Shown: positions 49,401 through 59,121 of the stretch, one piece after another
Layout of the letters: the number at the start of each line of letters is the position of its first letter
Position numbering within the stretch: position 1 is the first letter of the stretch
Assembly: GCF_020882245.1 (NCBI RefSeq)
Contig: NC_083599.1
Location: 24,934,865-24,998,864, forward strand
Reading direction: 5' to 3'
Origin: Rhopalosiphum padi
Taxonomy: Eukaryota; Arthropoda; Insecta; Hemiptera; Aphididae
DNA: 64,000 bases
Notes under the pieces: generated by a model
Databases searched by the model: none
What the model saw: the letters and a program-made list of their open reading frames with translations, nothing else
What the model was told of the DNA's origin: nothing
Translations under genes and position numbers: made by a program

Positions 49401-50640
49401 TGGGTTTCTAAATTAATTCGTCGTCATCAGTCTCGATCTCATCTGTTTCTGACTCTAAGGCATTGTCTTTAATACTTTCATTCTTTACATTATTATTAAT
49501 AATTTTTGTACTTGATCTATTTTCTATTTGAATATCTTCTAATTCCGAGTTGTCTGTAGTATCTTTCGCCGTGTTTGTTATTTTTGTTTTCCAAATAAAT
49601 TCATTGTCATAAGTATCGATCTCATCATCTTCGATGAGATCCATTGTTTGAAATTCTTTTTTTTTTTTTGTAACACTTTTTGCTATTTTCATGGAACTTC
49701 TAATAGCTCTAATGTGTGTTACAATAAATTTATCTAATCGTAGTCTAGGCTTTCGTTTATCAATAACCGTAGATTTTAGATCTGCAAAATAGCCTTCTAT
49801 TCTTGCAGATGAACCTATTTTATTAGGACATTTAAAAATTTTAACCATTACTCCTGACCATAAGGAAAATTCTCTACATATATTTAGCAACGGTCTTTTA
49901 AATTCAGGGCAATAATATGCATTTAATCTGTTACTTGCAACTACTGATTCTTGAATGCAGTCTCTTTCAACTGAATGTAACCAAGTAGTTAAATGTGACG
50001 TATCTAGGGAATTTTGCTCATTTTGTTCGGAGTCAAAATAAAATAAATTGTAATTCGATATTCCCTTATATTTTTCAGCATCAACGTTATCAATAATTTT
50101 GACACCAGAAATTAAACTTTCCAAAAATATTCTCGCAGTTTCAGCTGGAGTTTCTTGTTTGGCATCATCAAATCCATCTTTTTCAGCTAATGCTAAAATT
50201 AATATACTTCTTAAAATAGAATCGAAGGAATCGAAATATTCAGATTGAATTAGCAAACCTATTGAACTTTCCTTGTAAGCATTTCCACCTACAAATCATA
50301 TGCGAATAAAAGATGCAGGAACATTTGTAGAATTATTTACTAGACAAGAGAAACATTAATATTCCTGAAGTGACATCTTATTACAAAATGCACGAGTTAT
50401 GGCACCAAGTAATGCCTTTGAATAGTCTGAAACACATTCGTCAGGGGGCTTCATTCCTGAAGACACCCAATTTGCCATCCAGTAGTAAATGCTCAATGTA
50501 TACTGTTTTTCCGATAGCTGCTGTGCTATAGGTATTGTTTTACATTCGGAACTTGTTGCCATTTGATATAGGAAAATATGACCTGAGGAAATTTTACTTG
50601 AAGTTTTTTGAGATGGTAGTATTAATGAACCCGTTTAGGC
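49401..50640 (-). pseudogene. large transposon-type protein: central region
   Basis: One reading frame covers this block with in-frame stops at 50356-50358 (TAA), 50296-50298 (TGA) and 49408-49410 (TAG). In order it shows SGHIFLYQMATSSECK, ANWVSSGMKPPDECVSDYSK, ALLGAITRAFC, then CFSCLVNNSTNVPASFIRI, and later LNAYYCPEFKRPLLN, SLWSGVMVKIF and SSARIEGYFADLK. From memory these strings match a multi-domain, transposon-associated protein family common in aphids and some other arthropods; I cannot name it securely (KDZ-like is one guess). It ends in a Lys-rich then acidic, Ser-rich tail. Upstream it abuts a tandem repeat array, beyond which its N-terminal part resumes at 52403. Confidence 0.55.
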
Positions 50641-51203
50641 TTCAAATAAGGCATTAAAACGATTCCTTTTTGAAGGTAAACAAATCCGGGATGAAGATAC
50701 TGCATCCACAATGGAAACGGAGAATGGTGATATCATTTATAATTAAATTCATTAAAAATGGTTATGTTTTAGGGTTCAAATAAGGAAAGAAAACGATTCC
50801 TATTTGAAGGTAAACAAATCCGGGATGAAGATACTGCATCCACAATGGAAACGGAGAATGGTGATATCATTTATAATTAAATTCATTAAAAATGGTTATG
50901 TTTTAGGGTTCAAATAAGGAAAGAAAACGATTCCTATTTCAAGGTAAACAAATCCGGGATGAAGATACTGCATCCACAATGGAAACGGAGAATGGTGATA
51001 TCATTTATAATTAAATTCATTAAAAATGGTTATGTTTTAGGGTTCAAATAAGGAAAGAAAACGATTCCTATTTGAAGGTAAACAAATCCGGGATGAAGAT
51101 ACTGCATCCACAATGGAAAAGGAGAATAATAATACCATTTATAATTGAATTCATTAAAAATGGTAATGTTTTAGGCCTTAAATAAGGCAAGAAAACGGTT
51201 CCA
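50641..51203. repeat. 134-bp tandem repeat, about 4.2 copies
   Basis: Units begin at 50641, 50775, 50909 and 51043 (ttcaaataagg...), and a partial unit starts at 51177. Each has the anchor caaatccgggatgaagatac, and successive copies of it start at 50681, 50815, 50949 and 51083, exactly 134 bases apart. Inner units are almost identical; the outer two diverge. The array lies inside the large pseudogene, directly next to the MULE-like insertion. Confidence 0.95.
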
Positions 51204-51204
51204 C

Positions 51205-52400
51205 GACATTTGATCCGATAAATAATATCCGGCGACAAATGATCCGCGTTATTAGATCCAGTGCAAAAATATCCTGTACTCAAATTAACCGGGTTAAAAA
51301 TATCCGGTATTTTATAAATAATATAAAATCAAAATTATTGACAGTTAAAAGAATATATAAATATAAATGTAGGTATAATAATTATTGTAGGATAAATATA
51401 ATTGTGTTTCTATGATAAATAAATAATATAAAATCAAAATTATTGACAGTCAAAATATAAAATAATTGTTTTTCTATGATAAATATATATAATTTAATGA
51501 TTAAAAATTGAAATTATGAGCAATACCTTTTAAGTAATTTAATATATCACCTCTTTGGTAATTTAATACAACATTTTCTAGTCGCTGGTCCAAATCTTTA
51601 TATTTTTTTCTTTTTGATGCATGGCTTTCTCCTAAATTAATTTTTTCTATTTTAGCTTCCACCAAGTTTTGTTCAGTTTTAATAAAATTAATAAATTTCC
51701 ATATTGTCGTATGATAGACTCCTATGGAAGAATTAAATGCATTATGCCACCCCTCTACTGCATTATTTGTTCTTGGTCGTTTCATTAAAACATTTTCATA
51801 TACATTCCATATATTTAATAGAAAAATTGGACTTCTTCTTTTCCTTCGTACAGGACGTCCAATCCAAGTGTCCTCGAAGAAATTCAGGATGGGCTGGAAA
51901 AGAGATTCATTTTCTATGTAGTATTCTGACTCTATAAGTTCTTCAAATGCATATACTACATCGTATACAGGTACGAACGCCAAAGCACACAACTGTTTTA
52001 CTTGAAGAGCAAATGTTGCGTTTTCAGAATACATTATTTGTAATCCTAATGATTGTATTTTACGCCAAACACACTGACAAAAGTGAAAAAAACATCAATT
52101 AATTTTTGCATTAGGAAAAATGTCTTTAAATGCTGAAATAAACGCTTGCTCAAAATCAATATGTATTGACTTTGGATCAAGATCGGGCTTACATTTCAAC
52201 AATTGATTTAATACTTCTGTATATGTATCTTTTGTTCTATCAGTATTGTAGTGTGTTGTATTTATACAACACGAAAACCAGAAAACTGATTATGGCCGGT
52301 TATCGTTGTCACGGGATATTTTTGATGCCGGTTATTTTGTCGCCGGGTTATTATCTATCGGATCATTTGTTGTCGGATATTATTTATCGGATCAAATGAC
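51205..52400 (-). mobile_element. MULE-like (Mutator) element, internally deleted
   Basis: Its terminal inverted repeats are at 51205-51250 (gacatttgatccgataaata, atatccg, cgacaaatgatccg) and in reverse at 52357-52400. They also repeat ccgg...aaatatcc modules internally out to about 100 bp. It holds the C-terminal part of a MULE transposase. It splits the coding sequence of the large pseudogene (...QCHMFKR before it). The flanks GTTCCACG and GTGTCACG agree at 6 of 8 positions, possibly a worn target duplication. Confidence 0.75.
51501..52258 (-). pseudogene. MULE transposase, C-terminal half
   Basis: The frame starts near 52258 (NTDRTKDTYTEVLNQLLK), then SIHIDFEQAFISAFKDIFP and, across an in-frame TGA at 52095-52097, CFFHFCQCVWRKIQSLGLQ. 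The conserved DxExA...GCxFHxxQ...W pattern holds one catalytic Asp and the C/H motif of MULE transposases. The open part (51501-52034, 177 codons) continues with RTNNAVEGWHNAFNSSIG and TIWKFINFIKTEQ, the usual C-terminal block. The N-terminal FLYWCH or zinc-finger region and the first catalytic Asp are missing. Confidence 0.8.
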
Positions 52401-52402
52401 GT

Positions 52403-52910
52403 GTCACGTTTAAACATATGGCATTGCATTGGTGACCAATAATGTACAAACATTTTGTCAATACTAATGGTATGTATGCTACCATTTAGTTCAGAACCAT
52501 GATTCAGTTAGATTAACGATAGTACCGGATCAGAGCCATGTATCCCTAAATAACTATCCACAACATCTTACTTTGCTTTCCGCAGAATGTCTGTACTATA
52601 AAAAATTGGAGGCTGATCATCCACAAACTCCATACATTCATCAGCAAAGTTTCTTTGCTATTGTGTGGCAACAATACACTGAACATCCTCACCAATTTTT
52701 TGACGTTTTGGATAACGTAAAAATAGTTTTTATTTTCTGTATGCTCTACACTAATTGTATCTGCAGTAATTATACTTACTTCCAAATCATTATCTGCTAT
52801 TGGTTCTTCCGCAACATCACCAAAAAATGTTGTTTTACAATTTCCGTCAACACAGTTCCCACTAAATGTGATAAAATCATCTCTACCAGAATGTGAAACA
52901 TGATGTTTTT
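52403..52910 (-). pseudogene. large transposon-type protein: N-terminal part
   Basis: The minus strand reads HHVSHSGRDDFITFSG, CVDGNCKTTFFGDVAEEPIA, then ECMEFVDDQPPIFYSTDILR, KAK-stop-DVVDSYLGIHGSDPV, a second stop, and FVHYWSPMQCHMFKR, ending at the MULE terminal repeat. The order matches the region preceding the ...ATGS...FLYQ block that resumes at 50640, so the two pieces were one exon before the insertion. An in-frame stop lies just upstream of HHVSH, so the true N terminus is lost. At least two in-frame stops and a frameshift occur. Confidence 0.5.
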
Positions 52911-52949
52911 AAATAACAAACGTACAAGGTAACTTATGTTGTTCCCAAA

Positions 52950-53489
52950 ATGCATCCAAAATTAAATCGGTCCATCCTAATTGTAAACGCCAGTACTTTC
53001 GAGGTCCCAAGCGTGTTTGATAAATTTTTTCAACCAGTTCAAGCTGCCATTCGCTATACATCCCTACAATCACAACCAATAGCAAAAAGAATGAGACAGT
53101 CAAGGCGCCCACAGTTACCTCGGGACATGCACGACGTTTCAGAAATGTCGAGAGACCCCCGGAATGTAAATCATGCTTCCAAATTTCAAATTCCTTCAAC
53201 TGCATTTTTCAATCAAGAATCGATTGTAAATGGAGTTAGTGTTGGAATTATTTTTGCAAATAGTTCTGCAACTGAAAGGTATCGTGAACAGCTGGATCCA
53301 GTAGAGATGATTCAACGTTACACCGACGTTCGACAAGTGCCTGCGGTTCAGAATCTGCCACAACTGTATAAAAAAAAAGCACCGGCACAAGAAATAGAAT
53401 TTCTCATTTTTTTTCTCTTCGTTATCATTATTACGTATGTACAAGTTGTACAACTAACCATGATCAATTTTCACTCTTCACAGCAATGA
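52950..53489 (+). pseudogene. MULE-type transposase, N-terminal fragment
   Basis: A 179-codon open frame reads HPKLNRSILIVNASTFEVPS, VFDKFFQPVQAAIRYTSLQS, RRPQLPRDMHDVSEMSRDPR, then ERYREQLDPVEMIQRYTD and QVPAVQNLP. In aphid MULE/FLYWCH-type proteins I recall a similar run ending in ...VEM-GxDGTFxxVP, where the first catalytic Asp lies; here that spot reads QRYTDVRQVP, so the residue seems lost. The last 40 codons (hydrophobic, FLIFFLFVIIIT) are probably read-through. It is on the opposite strand to the MULE element at 51205 and is not part of it. Confidence 0.4.
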
Positions 53490-53796
53490 GAACAGTACGC
53501 CGTTCGAACGTGGTATGACGTTCAATTGATTTGTCAGAAACCTCGAACTTTAAACCATCGCTGGATTTTCGGTCGAAGATATAATCGATATGATATCGTA
53601 TCAAGTCAAGTGGCACAACGAGGATGCGATGTATGGCGGAGCGTCAAGTGCGTTGTAATAGGTATGTGTTACACCCGATGTAAATAGCGCCCAAGGCTTA
53701 GTCCCTTTAACTAAAGAATTGGAGATGATGACGAAGACGAAAAGATGGAGGGGATACGAGAAAGTGTACGGACGGTGTCCGACGGTAAGTCACATG
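53490..53796 (+). other. GC-elevated sequence between MULE and LINE fragments, unassigned
   Basis: The plus strand shows partial coding character (RTWYDVQLICQKPRTLNHRW and GRRYNRYDIV in one frame), ending at a stop near 53690. I do not recognise it. It may be a continuation of the MULE fragment or a separate scrap; no splice sites are evident. Confidence 0.2.
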
Positions 53797-55185
53797 CGCA
53801 TCATACGCTCCAAACTTGACTATGGTTGTTTCCTTTATGGTTCAGCTTCCTACTCTATCTGGAAAAAAATTAATAAACACCAAACTTCTTGTCTTAGGAA
53901 CATTATGGGATACGTTAGGTCCACTCCTTGTCCGGCCATTGAGGTAGAGACTTTATGCCCTCCATTCAATGTCAGGTGCAGGTGGCTTGCGGGAAAATTT
54001 CTTTTGAAATCATTATCCCATACCGATCATTACATATTTGATACTTTTTACTCACTATATCTCAATTGGCGCTACGTTCCTAAGACTATGCCTGTTTTGT
54101 CTGATATTGCTAATGTATTATCTGTTTTCCACCATTACGTCATGAGATCTGACAAACCCCCAATTTATAATCAATCCTACGATTCTCTTCTTTATTTTCC
54201 TCCCGTTCATTTGTGTAATCTATTTTCCGATTTGTCCTCCAATGACTTTAAAAAAATGTCACACTGTATGGTAAATGCAGCTTTTTCGAATCATCTTTTT
54301 GTTAACTTCCCCAATTTTATTGTTGTCTATACAGATGGTTCTGTCTCTCCTTTTTCTGCTGGTTATGCATTTTATATTCCAGAGTTACGTGTTTCTTTTT
54401 CAAATAATCTCCCCTCTTCGTCTTCCTCCTTTTCAGCCGAGTGCTACGCCATCTTTGATGCTTTAACACTCATTTTTAACTTGGCTCCTAACAAATATCT
54501 AATAGCTTCCGACTCCATGTCATGTCTTCAAGCCCTAAACTCAAACCCTCTACGCTCTAAATTATCCCCACTTGTTCTACGTATAAAATCACTTATTTTC
54601 AATCTTAATTCTATAAACTATACTATACATTTCATATGGATTCCCGGTCATACCGGCATTCATGGCAATGAGTTTGTCGACAATCTTGCTAAATCCACAT
54701 CCAATATTATCCTCCCATCTGTTACTCTACTTCAGCACTCTGATTTTACTCCTTTTATTAAACGTTACACAACCAATCTATGGTCTTCATACTGGAATAA
54801 TTTACCTGGTAACTTTGCGTCTAGGTATAGAGACATTACTCCTAATATTCTTAACAATATCTGGTTCAGCAAGTTAGACCTACACAGATCACATATCATA
54901 CAATTTAACAGATTACGTATTGGACATTCTCTATTACCCAATCATTCGTTCAAACTCGGCTTAAACGACTCCCCCTTTTGTACACTGCATCTCGATGAAC
55001 ATATTTGCGATTTATCTCATATATTATTCGATTGCCCTGCTCTGATAACCGAATGTCTAGACTTAATTAATTCTTTAATTTTTTTCAATTGTCCTTTTAA
55101 TCTCCATTCTATCCTCAATACTAATTGCATCTTTACGATTAAATGTATTATCAAGTTTATTTTGGATGCTGGCTTTATTATATAA
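53719..55185 (+). CDS. LINE ORF2 C-terminal part with intact RNase H (partial)
   Basis: The 488-codon frame begins in flanking DNA; the LINE-derived part starts about residue 27. The region after the reverse transcriptase reads SKLDYGCFLYGSAS and LRNIMGYVRSTPCPAIEVE. The RNase H domain follows with all four acidic catalytic residues: D206 (VYTDGS), E241 (SAECYA), D265 (ASDSMS) and D321 (HGNEFVDNLA), plus H311 in IPGHTG. The C-terminal zinc-knuckle-like motif is CTLHLDEHICDLSHILFDC. Endonuclease and reverse transcriptase are absent, so it cannot move alone. The frame is undamaged, making this one of the youngest insertions here. Confidence 0.88.
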   Translation: MEMMTKTKRWRGYEKVYGRCPTVSHMRIIRSKLDYGCFLYGSASYSIWKKINKHQTSCLRNIMGYVRSTPCPAIEVETLCPPFNVRCRWLAGKFLLKSLSHTDHYIFDTFYSLYLNWRYVPKTMPVLSDIANVLSVFHHYVMRSDKPPIYNQSYDSLLYFPPVHLCNLFSDLSSNDFKKMSHCMVNAAFSNHLFVNFPNFIVVYTDGSVSPFSAGYAFYIPELRVSFSNNLPSSSSSFSAECYAIFDALTLIFNLAPNKYLIASDSMSCLQALNSNPLRSKLSPLVLRIKSLIFNLNSINYTIHFIWIPGHTGIHGNEFVDNLAKSTSNIILPSVTLLQHSDFTPFIKRYTTNLWSSYWNNLPGNFASRYRDITPNILNNIWFSKLDLHRSHIIQFNRLRIGHSLLPNHSFKLGLNDSPFCTLHLDEHICDLSHILFDCPALITECLDLINSLIFFNCPFNLHSILNTNCIFTIKCIIKFILDAGFII

Positions 55186-55312
55186 AATCTATGTTTAAAT
55201 TGTAGTAATATTGTAATGTTTTATTTTTTTTATTTGTACCTTGTTTATATAATTGTTGAGCTATATTAGTTGTAAACTTGAAGCTATAATAAAAAAAAAA
55301 AAAAAAAAAAAT
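53797..55312 (+). mobile_element. 5'-truncated LINE with RNase H domain and poly(A) tail
   Basis: LINE homology begins near 53797 (RIIRSKLDYG) and ends in a 3' UTR followed by an uninterrupted A-tract at 55291-55311. The left border is abrupt, as with incomplete reverse transcription. I did not find a convincing target duplication. Presence of RNase H in ORF2 puts it in the I/R1/LOA-like group rather than CR1 or RTE. Confidence 0.8.
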
Positions 55313-55405
55313 AGAAGTAAATCAGGGTGGTATGAAATTCAATGCTTTGCTGTTTACTAAAAAAAGTTATACCGTTCGTTAAAAAAAAATTAATAACTGA
55401 CAAAA

Positions 55406-55657
55406 TTGTCTACCCACTTGACAATGGAAGGATTTAAGGCCTGTTCGAAATATAATATTGAATTTGTGTTTTTGCTCCCAAATTCAACGTACATCACTCA
55501 ACCGCTTAATGTTACTATTTTTCGTCCTATGAAACTTACTTGGCGTAACATTTTAACGAAATGGAGAATGGGTAAAGGTAGTAGAGAGTGCCGTATTCTT
55601 AATAGTACTCTTTGCCTTTTCTATAGTCACCGTGTTCTTTTGTCATTTTTTACATAG
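55406..55657 (+). pseudogene. pogo/Tigger-type DDE transposase fragment
   Basis: The frame reads STHLTMEGFKACSKYNIEFV, FLLPNSTYITQPLNVTIF and RPMKLTWRNILTKWR. This matches the end of the DDE_1 core in pogo-like transposases (NNI-FV-LPPNSTH--QPLDV--F-PMK--WR). In active enzymes QPLD supplies the third catalytic Asp; here it is Asn (QPLN), so the domain is dead. Sequence upstream is mostly stops, and the frame downstream of KWRMGKG is unrelated. Confidence 0.75.
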
Positions 55658-55960
55658 CGTTTTGGTTTTGGTGATCGAACAAATATTCCGTGCCATCGTT
55701 TAATAGACGTTTTATTTCATTACTATGCGGTGTAGTGTACACTTGTATTTATTCAATTAATATATATAGTATGAATCACAATTAACTTAACAATGGAACA
55801 TATTTACAGATTTACAGATATCGAGTGTTCATGTAACTACACCCAACAGCGCAGTTTTTAACAAGTTTTATTACATGGCACAATGTGTCTAAATCTAGAA
55901 ATATTCTGTACAATCCCGATGGACTTACTGTAGGTGTAAATTCTGAATTATATAATATCT
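55590..55960 (+). repeat. direct repeat of a piggyBac-like element's 5' region, copy 1
   Basis: From ttaatagtactctgcc-like sequence to ggtgtaaattctgaa this block matches 58205-58585 (ccgtttaatagac, ttttatttcattactatgc, agtgtacacttgtatttatt, gcacaatgtgtctaaatcta). At the place where the other copy has an ATG ORF, this one has a stop after three codons (MNH-N-stop). Confidence 0.75.
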
Positions 55961-56849
55961 CACACAATTTTAATTTTCCAATAGTAATATCAATTCACAG
56001 TTTAGACTTAATCATAACAAATTTTTTCATCCAAAATTCTATTCCCTCTATTAATGAGTATGTAAGCATAAAAATATTTATTATATATTGAAATATACAA
56101 TTTTTTTTTATTATACAGTGCGTTATTCAGAAATATCATAGAGAAAAAAATTACATTGATAAAACTGTTATAGAGCGATATGTAAACATTTGTTTATTAA
56201 ACAAAACAAATTTATAATAAATATACATGATATAATTAACTATAACGTCATACAATCTACAACCAATTCCAGCAATTTTTAAAAAAATTGGATGAATGGT
56301 GGCTACATTCATAACCATAAATGATGACAATATACTTGTGGTGTAAGTATGACGTCTTCTTAAAAACAATACTTAACTAAAATCTTAAATTTTAAATAAT
56401 TATAAATCTTAATTTTTTTTGTTTATTTTTACCGAAAAATTATAGTATATAATAATGTATAATTTCATGAATGCCAGGCCCAAAATGTCGTACCAAACCG
56501 CGAGGCCCCGCTGGTCACTGCCAACAACCGGCACTGACTGTTTACTCAATGGAAATATCTATCAAATGTATGTGTGCAATAACATTTTTTACATCATATT
56601 ATCCTAGTGTACTCATTTGCAGTATTGTTAATCATTTACTTATCTAGGATGCCTCTTCAGCAATCTCGTAATAATACTTTTAAAAAAGTATTAAAATACT
56701 ACTGTATTCGCATGAAAAAGGTATTAAAAGTACTTTTAAAATAATGTATTTTACGAATACCATATACTAACCGAAATTTTTATAAGAAATTGATAAAAGT
56801 GATTTTTTTATATTTAAATACACTAATACATGTATTCGAATACTTAACA
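55961..56849. other. AT-rich sequence without recognised genes
   Basis: No gene is recognised. Around 56680-56830 are several short self-complementary motifs (taaaagtacttttaaaa, gtattcgaatac) that resemble the degenerate tattcgaatac repeats seen around some aphid transposons. A GC-richer scrap is at 56465-56545. Confidence 0.3.
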
Positions 56850-56930
56850 AGACAGCTCATAAGTGTTTTGTGCCTGGGTGTATCTCTGGGTTACCCAAGC
56901 AAAATAAAATATATAAACAGCAGGGAATAA
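56850..56930 (+). pseudogene. possible THAP zinc-finger fragment (P-element-like)
   Basis: The plus strand reads TAHKCFVPGCISGLPKQNK from about 56852. KCFVPGCxSG is the usual opening of THAP domains in P-element-like proteins of aphids (Cys-x2-4-Cys, first half of the C2CH zinc finger). The downstream conserved Trp, Cys/His and AVPTIF residues are not found, so it is a short scrap at best. Confidence 0.3.
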
Positions 56931-57059
56931 AACTGCAAGACGTAAAATGCATTATGAGCCGTATAAACTAGACACTAGTATCATGTTGAGCCCTCGTCGG
57001 GTAGTCAGCGCTCCCGGTGGCAGTTACAAGTGGTGTACTTTTTTCGGTCCGTCATCATA

Positions 57060-58200
57060 ATGGTACAATATAGCAAGTGTTTACACCTCTATAAATCCAC
57101 CTTGGATAAAACAATTTTTTACGCTCCCAGTGGAATTTATATGCACTAATGCACTACATCGATATCATAATAGGAAATAGGTTATCATCATCAGTGGCGA
57201 CGGTTTTTAAAATGTGGTCATAATTATGGCTTAAATATACTCATACTTATTATATATATATTATAGAATCAATGTTAATATTATATTATATTATTAACTT
57301 TTATCCTTTTTGTTAATGAAAAAGTTCCATCACTTGTTGAACTTTCCTCAATTATATTTCTGTTGATATTATGTCTTTTATTTTAACTACTATTTACATT
57401 ATAGCAACGATCATTCTGAATGTTAGAAATTATTATATTTATTTATTTATTAAAACTTATTAATGTTATTACTCATCGAATGAAAAAAAGTAGTCAAAAA
57501 AATCAATTTTGAGTTTCTCAAATATGCAAATGTTTGAAATAACATTATAATTCAGTTTTATGTGGTTTATTAACAATAACATAAAAAGTAAGTACGATAG
57601 GCAAATTCTGATTCCACCAAAATGTTGAGCATATAAATACAAACATTTCTAAAAAAAAAAAAATCTAAAAACTTAAATTTTTGGTATTTTAAATTCAAAA
57701 ACATGATTTTTGAAAAAATTGAGCATTTTGAAGTATTTTTACCATAACTTCCAAAATAAGTTCGACCGGCTTTTTTTGAAAGTACCATCAAATTGGGCAT
57801 TCAAAAACACACATTTTGAAAAAAAAAATTCCAAAAAATTGCTGGGAGCTAAACTGCATTCGTTCAAAATTAATGTATTAGAATAATTTTAAATGATTAT
57901 GGAAATTGTATTAAAACCTGAAATGATCCAAATTTAATCGGAATTACATCTACTCGTAGTTTAGGATGTTTTAAACAGATTTGAAAGTAATATTTGTAAA
58001 ACATGGAACGATTAAGATGATTAGTACGATTAAGTATGTCGACTATGAACGAATTAAACAAAATAAAACAGTTAAATATCAATCAATAGAATAATATTAA
58101 TATTAAGGCACTATAAAGGTCAGTGCTCAAGTATAATCACTGTAATCTACCACACGTCGAAAGATACAAATAATTTCCACCAGAGCGCGTTTTGTTAATT
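57060..58200. other. AT-rich repeat-like sequence without recognised genes
   Basis: 57620-57850 is an A/T-homopolymer-rich stretch with recurring aaaacatgatttttgaaaaa-like motifs, in the style of other dispersed aphid repeats. The minus-strand ORFs at 57570 and 57897 are Phe/Ile-rich without motifs. Confidence 0.3.
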
Positions 58201-58204
58201 TGTT

Positions 58205-58600
58205 TCCTCAATAGTACTCTGCCTTTTCTTTAGTCACCGTGTTGTATAGCGTTTTTTGTAATTTTTTACTTAGTGTTTTGGTTTTGGTATTCAGACAAAT
58301 ATTTCCGGCCACCGTTTAATAGACTAGACGTTTTATTTCATTACTATGCAGTGTAGTGTACACTTGTATTTATTCAATTAATATATATATATATATATAA
58401 ATATATATTATGAATCCCAATCAACTTAACAATGGAACAGATTTACAGACATCGAGTGTTTATGTACCTACACGCAACAGCGCAGCTTATAGCAAATTTT
58501 ATTACAAGGCACAATGTGTCTAAATCTAGAAATATTCTGTACAATCCTAATGAATTTACTGTAGGTAGGTGTAAATTCTGAAATATATGAAACGTTAATT
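58205..58600 (+). repeat. direct repeat of a piggyBac-like element's 5' region, copy 2
   Basis: This is the second copy of the block at 55590, about 2.6 kb downstream, with a longer TA microsatellite (58381-58410). An ATG at 58411 opens MNPNQLNNGTDLQTSSVYVP, continuing TRNSAAYSKFYYKAQCV before a stop, suggesting the start of an ORF. It leads directly into the piggyBac-like coding scrap, so it may be that element's 5' region. Confidence 0.6.
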
Positions 58601-58728
58601 GATGGCATTACATACAACTTATATTCCTTATTTACTAAAGGCAATAGTATAAATAAACTTATTACTGAAACAAATCGATATGCAAAACAATTACTAGACA
58701 CCCCACATAAACGTAAATCACGTTAAAT
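58601..58728 (+). pseudogene. piggyBac-like transposase fragment
   Basis: The plus strand reads GITYNLYSLFTKGNSINKL followed by ITETNRYAKQLLDTPHKRKS and a stop near 58725. The (V/T)ETNRYAxQ motif with a preceding LFT hydrophobic stretch is the hallmark at the start of the piggyBac DDE (PGBD) domain. Only about 40 residues remain and the catalytic Asp residues are not seen. PiggyBac transposases use TTAA sites, as do the palindromes at 36-37.5 kb. Confidence 0.55.
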
Positions 58729-58923
58729 TCGACGTTAAAGAAGTCTTGCAGCAACTGAGTGGTGACAGCACATAGATGTTACTACACCATGTACAAAAGA
58801 GTTTTTGACTCATATATTTTATTCAACCATTAAAATAAGATCTGCTTGACATTATGTTCTTTAGTATTTTGGTGACAGATTACCAACTCGAAGTTTTTTT
58901 TGTTTCAAGTAGAATACTAAACA

Positions 58924-59121
58924 CTACATTGTTTCTATTAGATATAATAAGAATGCAATTGAATAGCATTCACAACCAACATCTGTCACCACCATTGCAT
59001 GTATAATTAAGGCGTCAGGATTTGTGCCATCAAAACAGATTGCTTTGTGCCCACAACGCTTCAAAGTATGCTCTTGATTTTGGTCAATGTACCCTAATGC
59101 AAAACAGTTTATTTTTAACAT
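58924..59121 (-). pseudogene. MULE-like DDE fragment
   Basis: The 65-codon minus-strand frame contains GHKAICFDGTNPDALIIHAM and VVTDVGCECYSIAFLLY. It parallels the first-Asp region of MULE-like transposases, where (C/I)(M/I)DGTH is followed by a short gap, then V-V-DE-GEG-P-AFL. The Asp of FDGT is retained. It is isolated; no other part of such a transposase is seen nearby. Confidence 0.35.

Noticed and set aside
51724..51937. Plus-strand ORFs across the MULE transposase
   Set aside because: Antisense to a frame with clear MULE motifs.
57190..57215. CAGTGGCGACGG as a hAT MITE end
   Set aside because: No matching opposite end or duplication.
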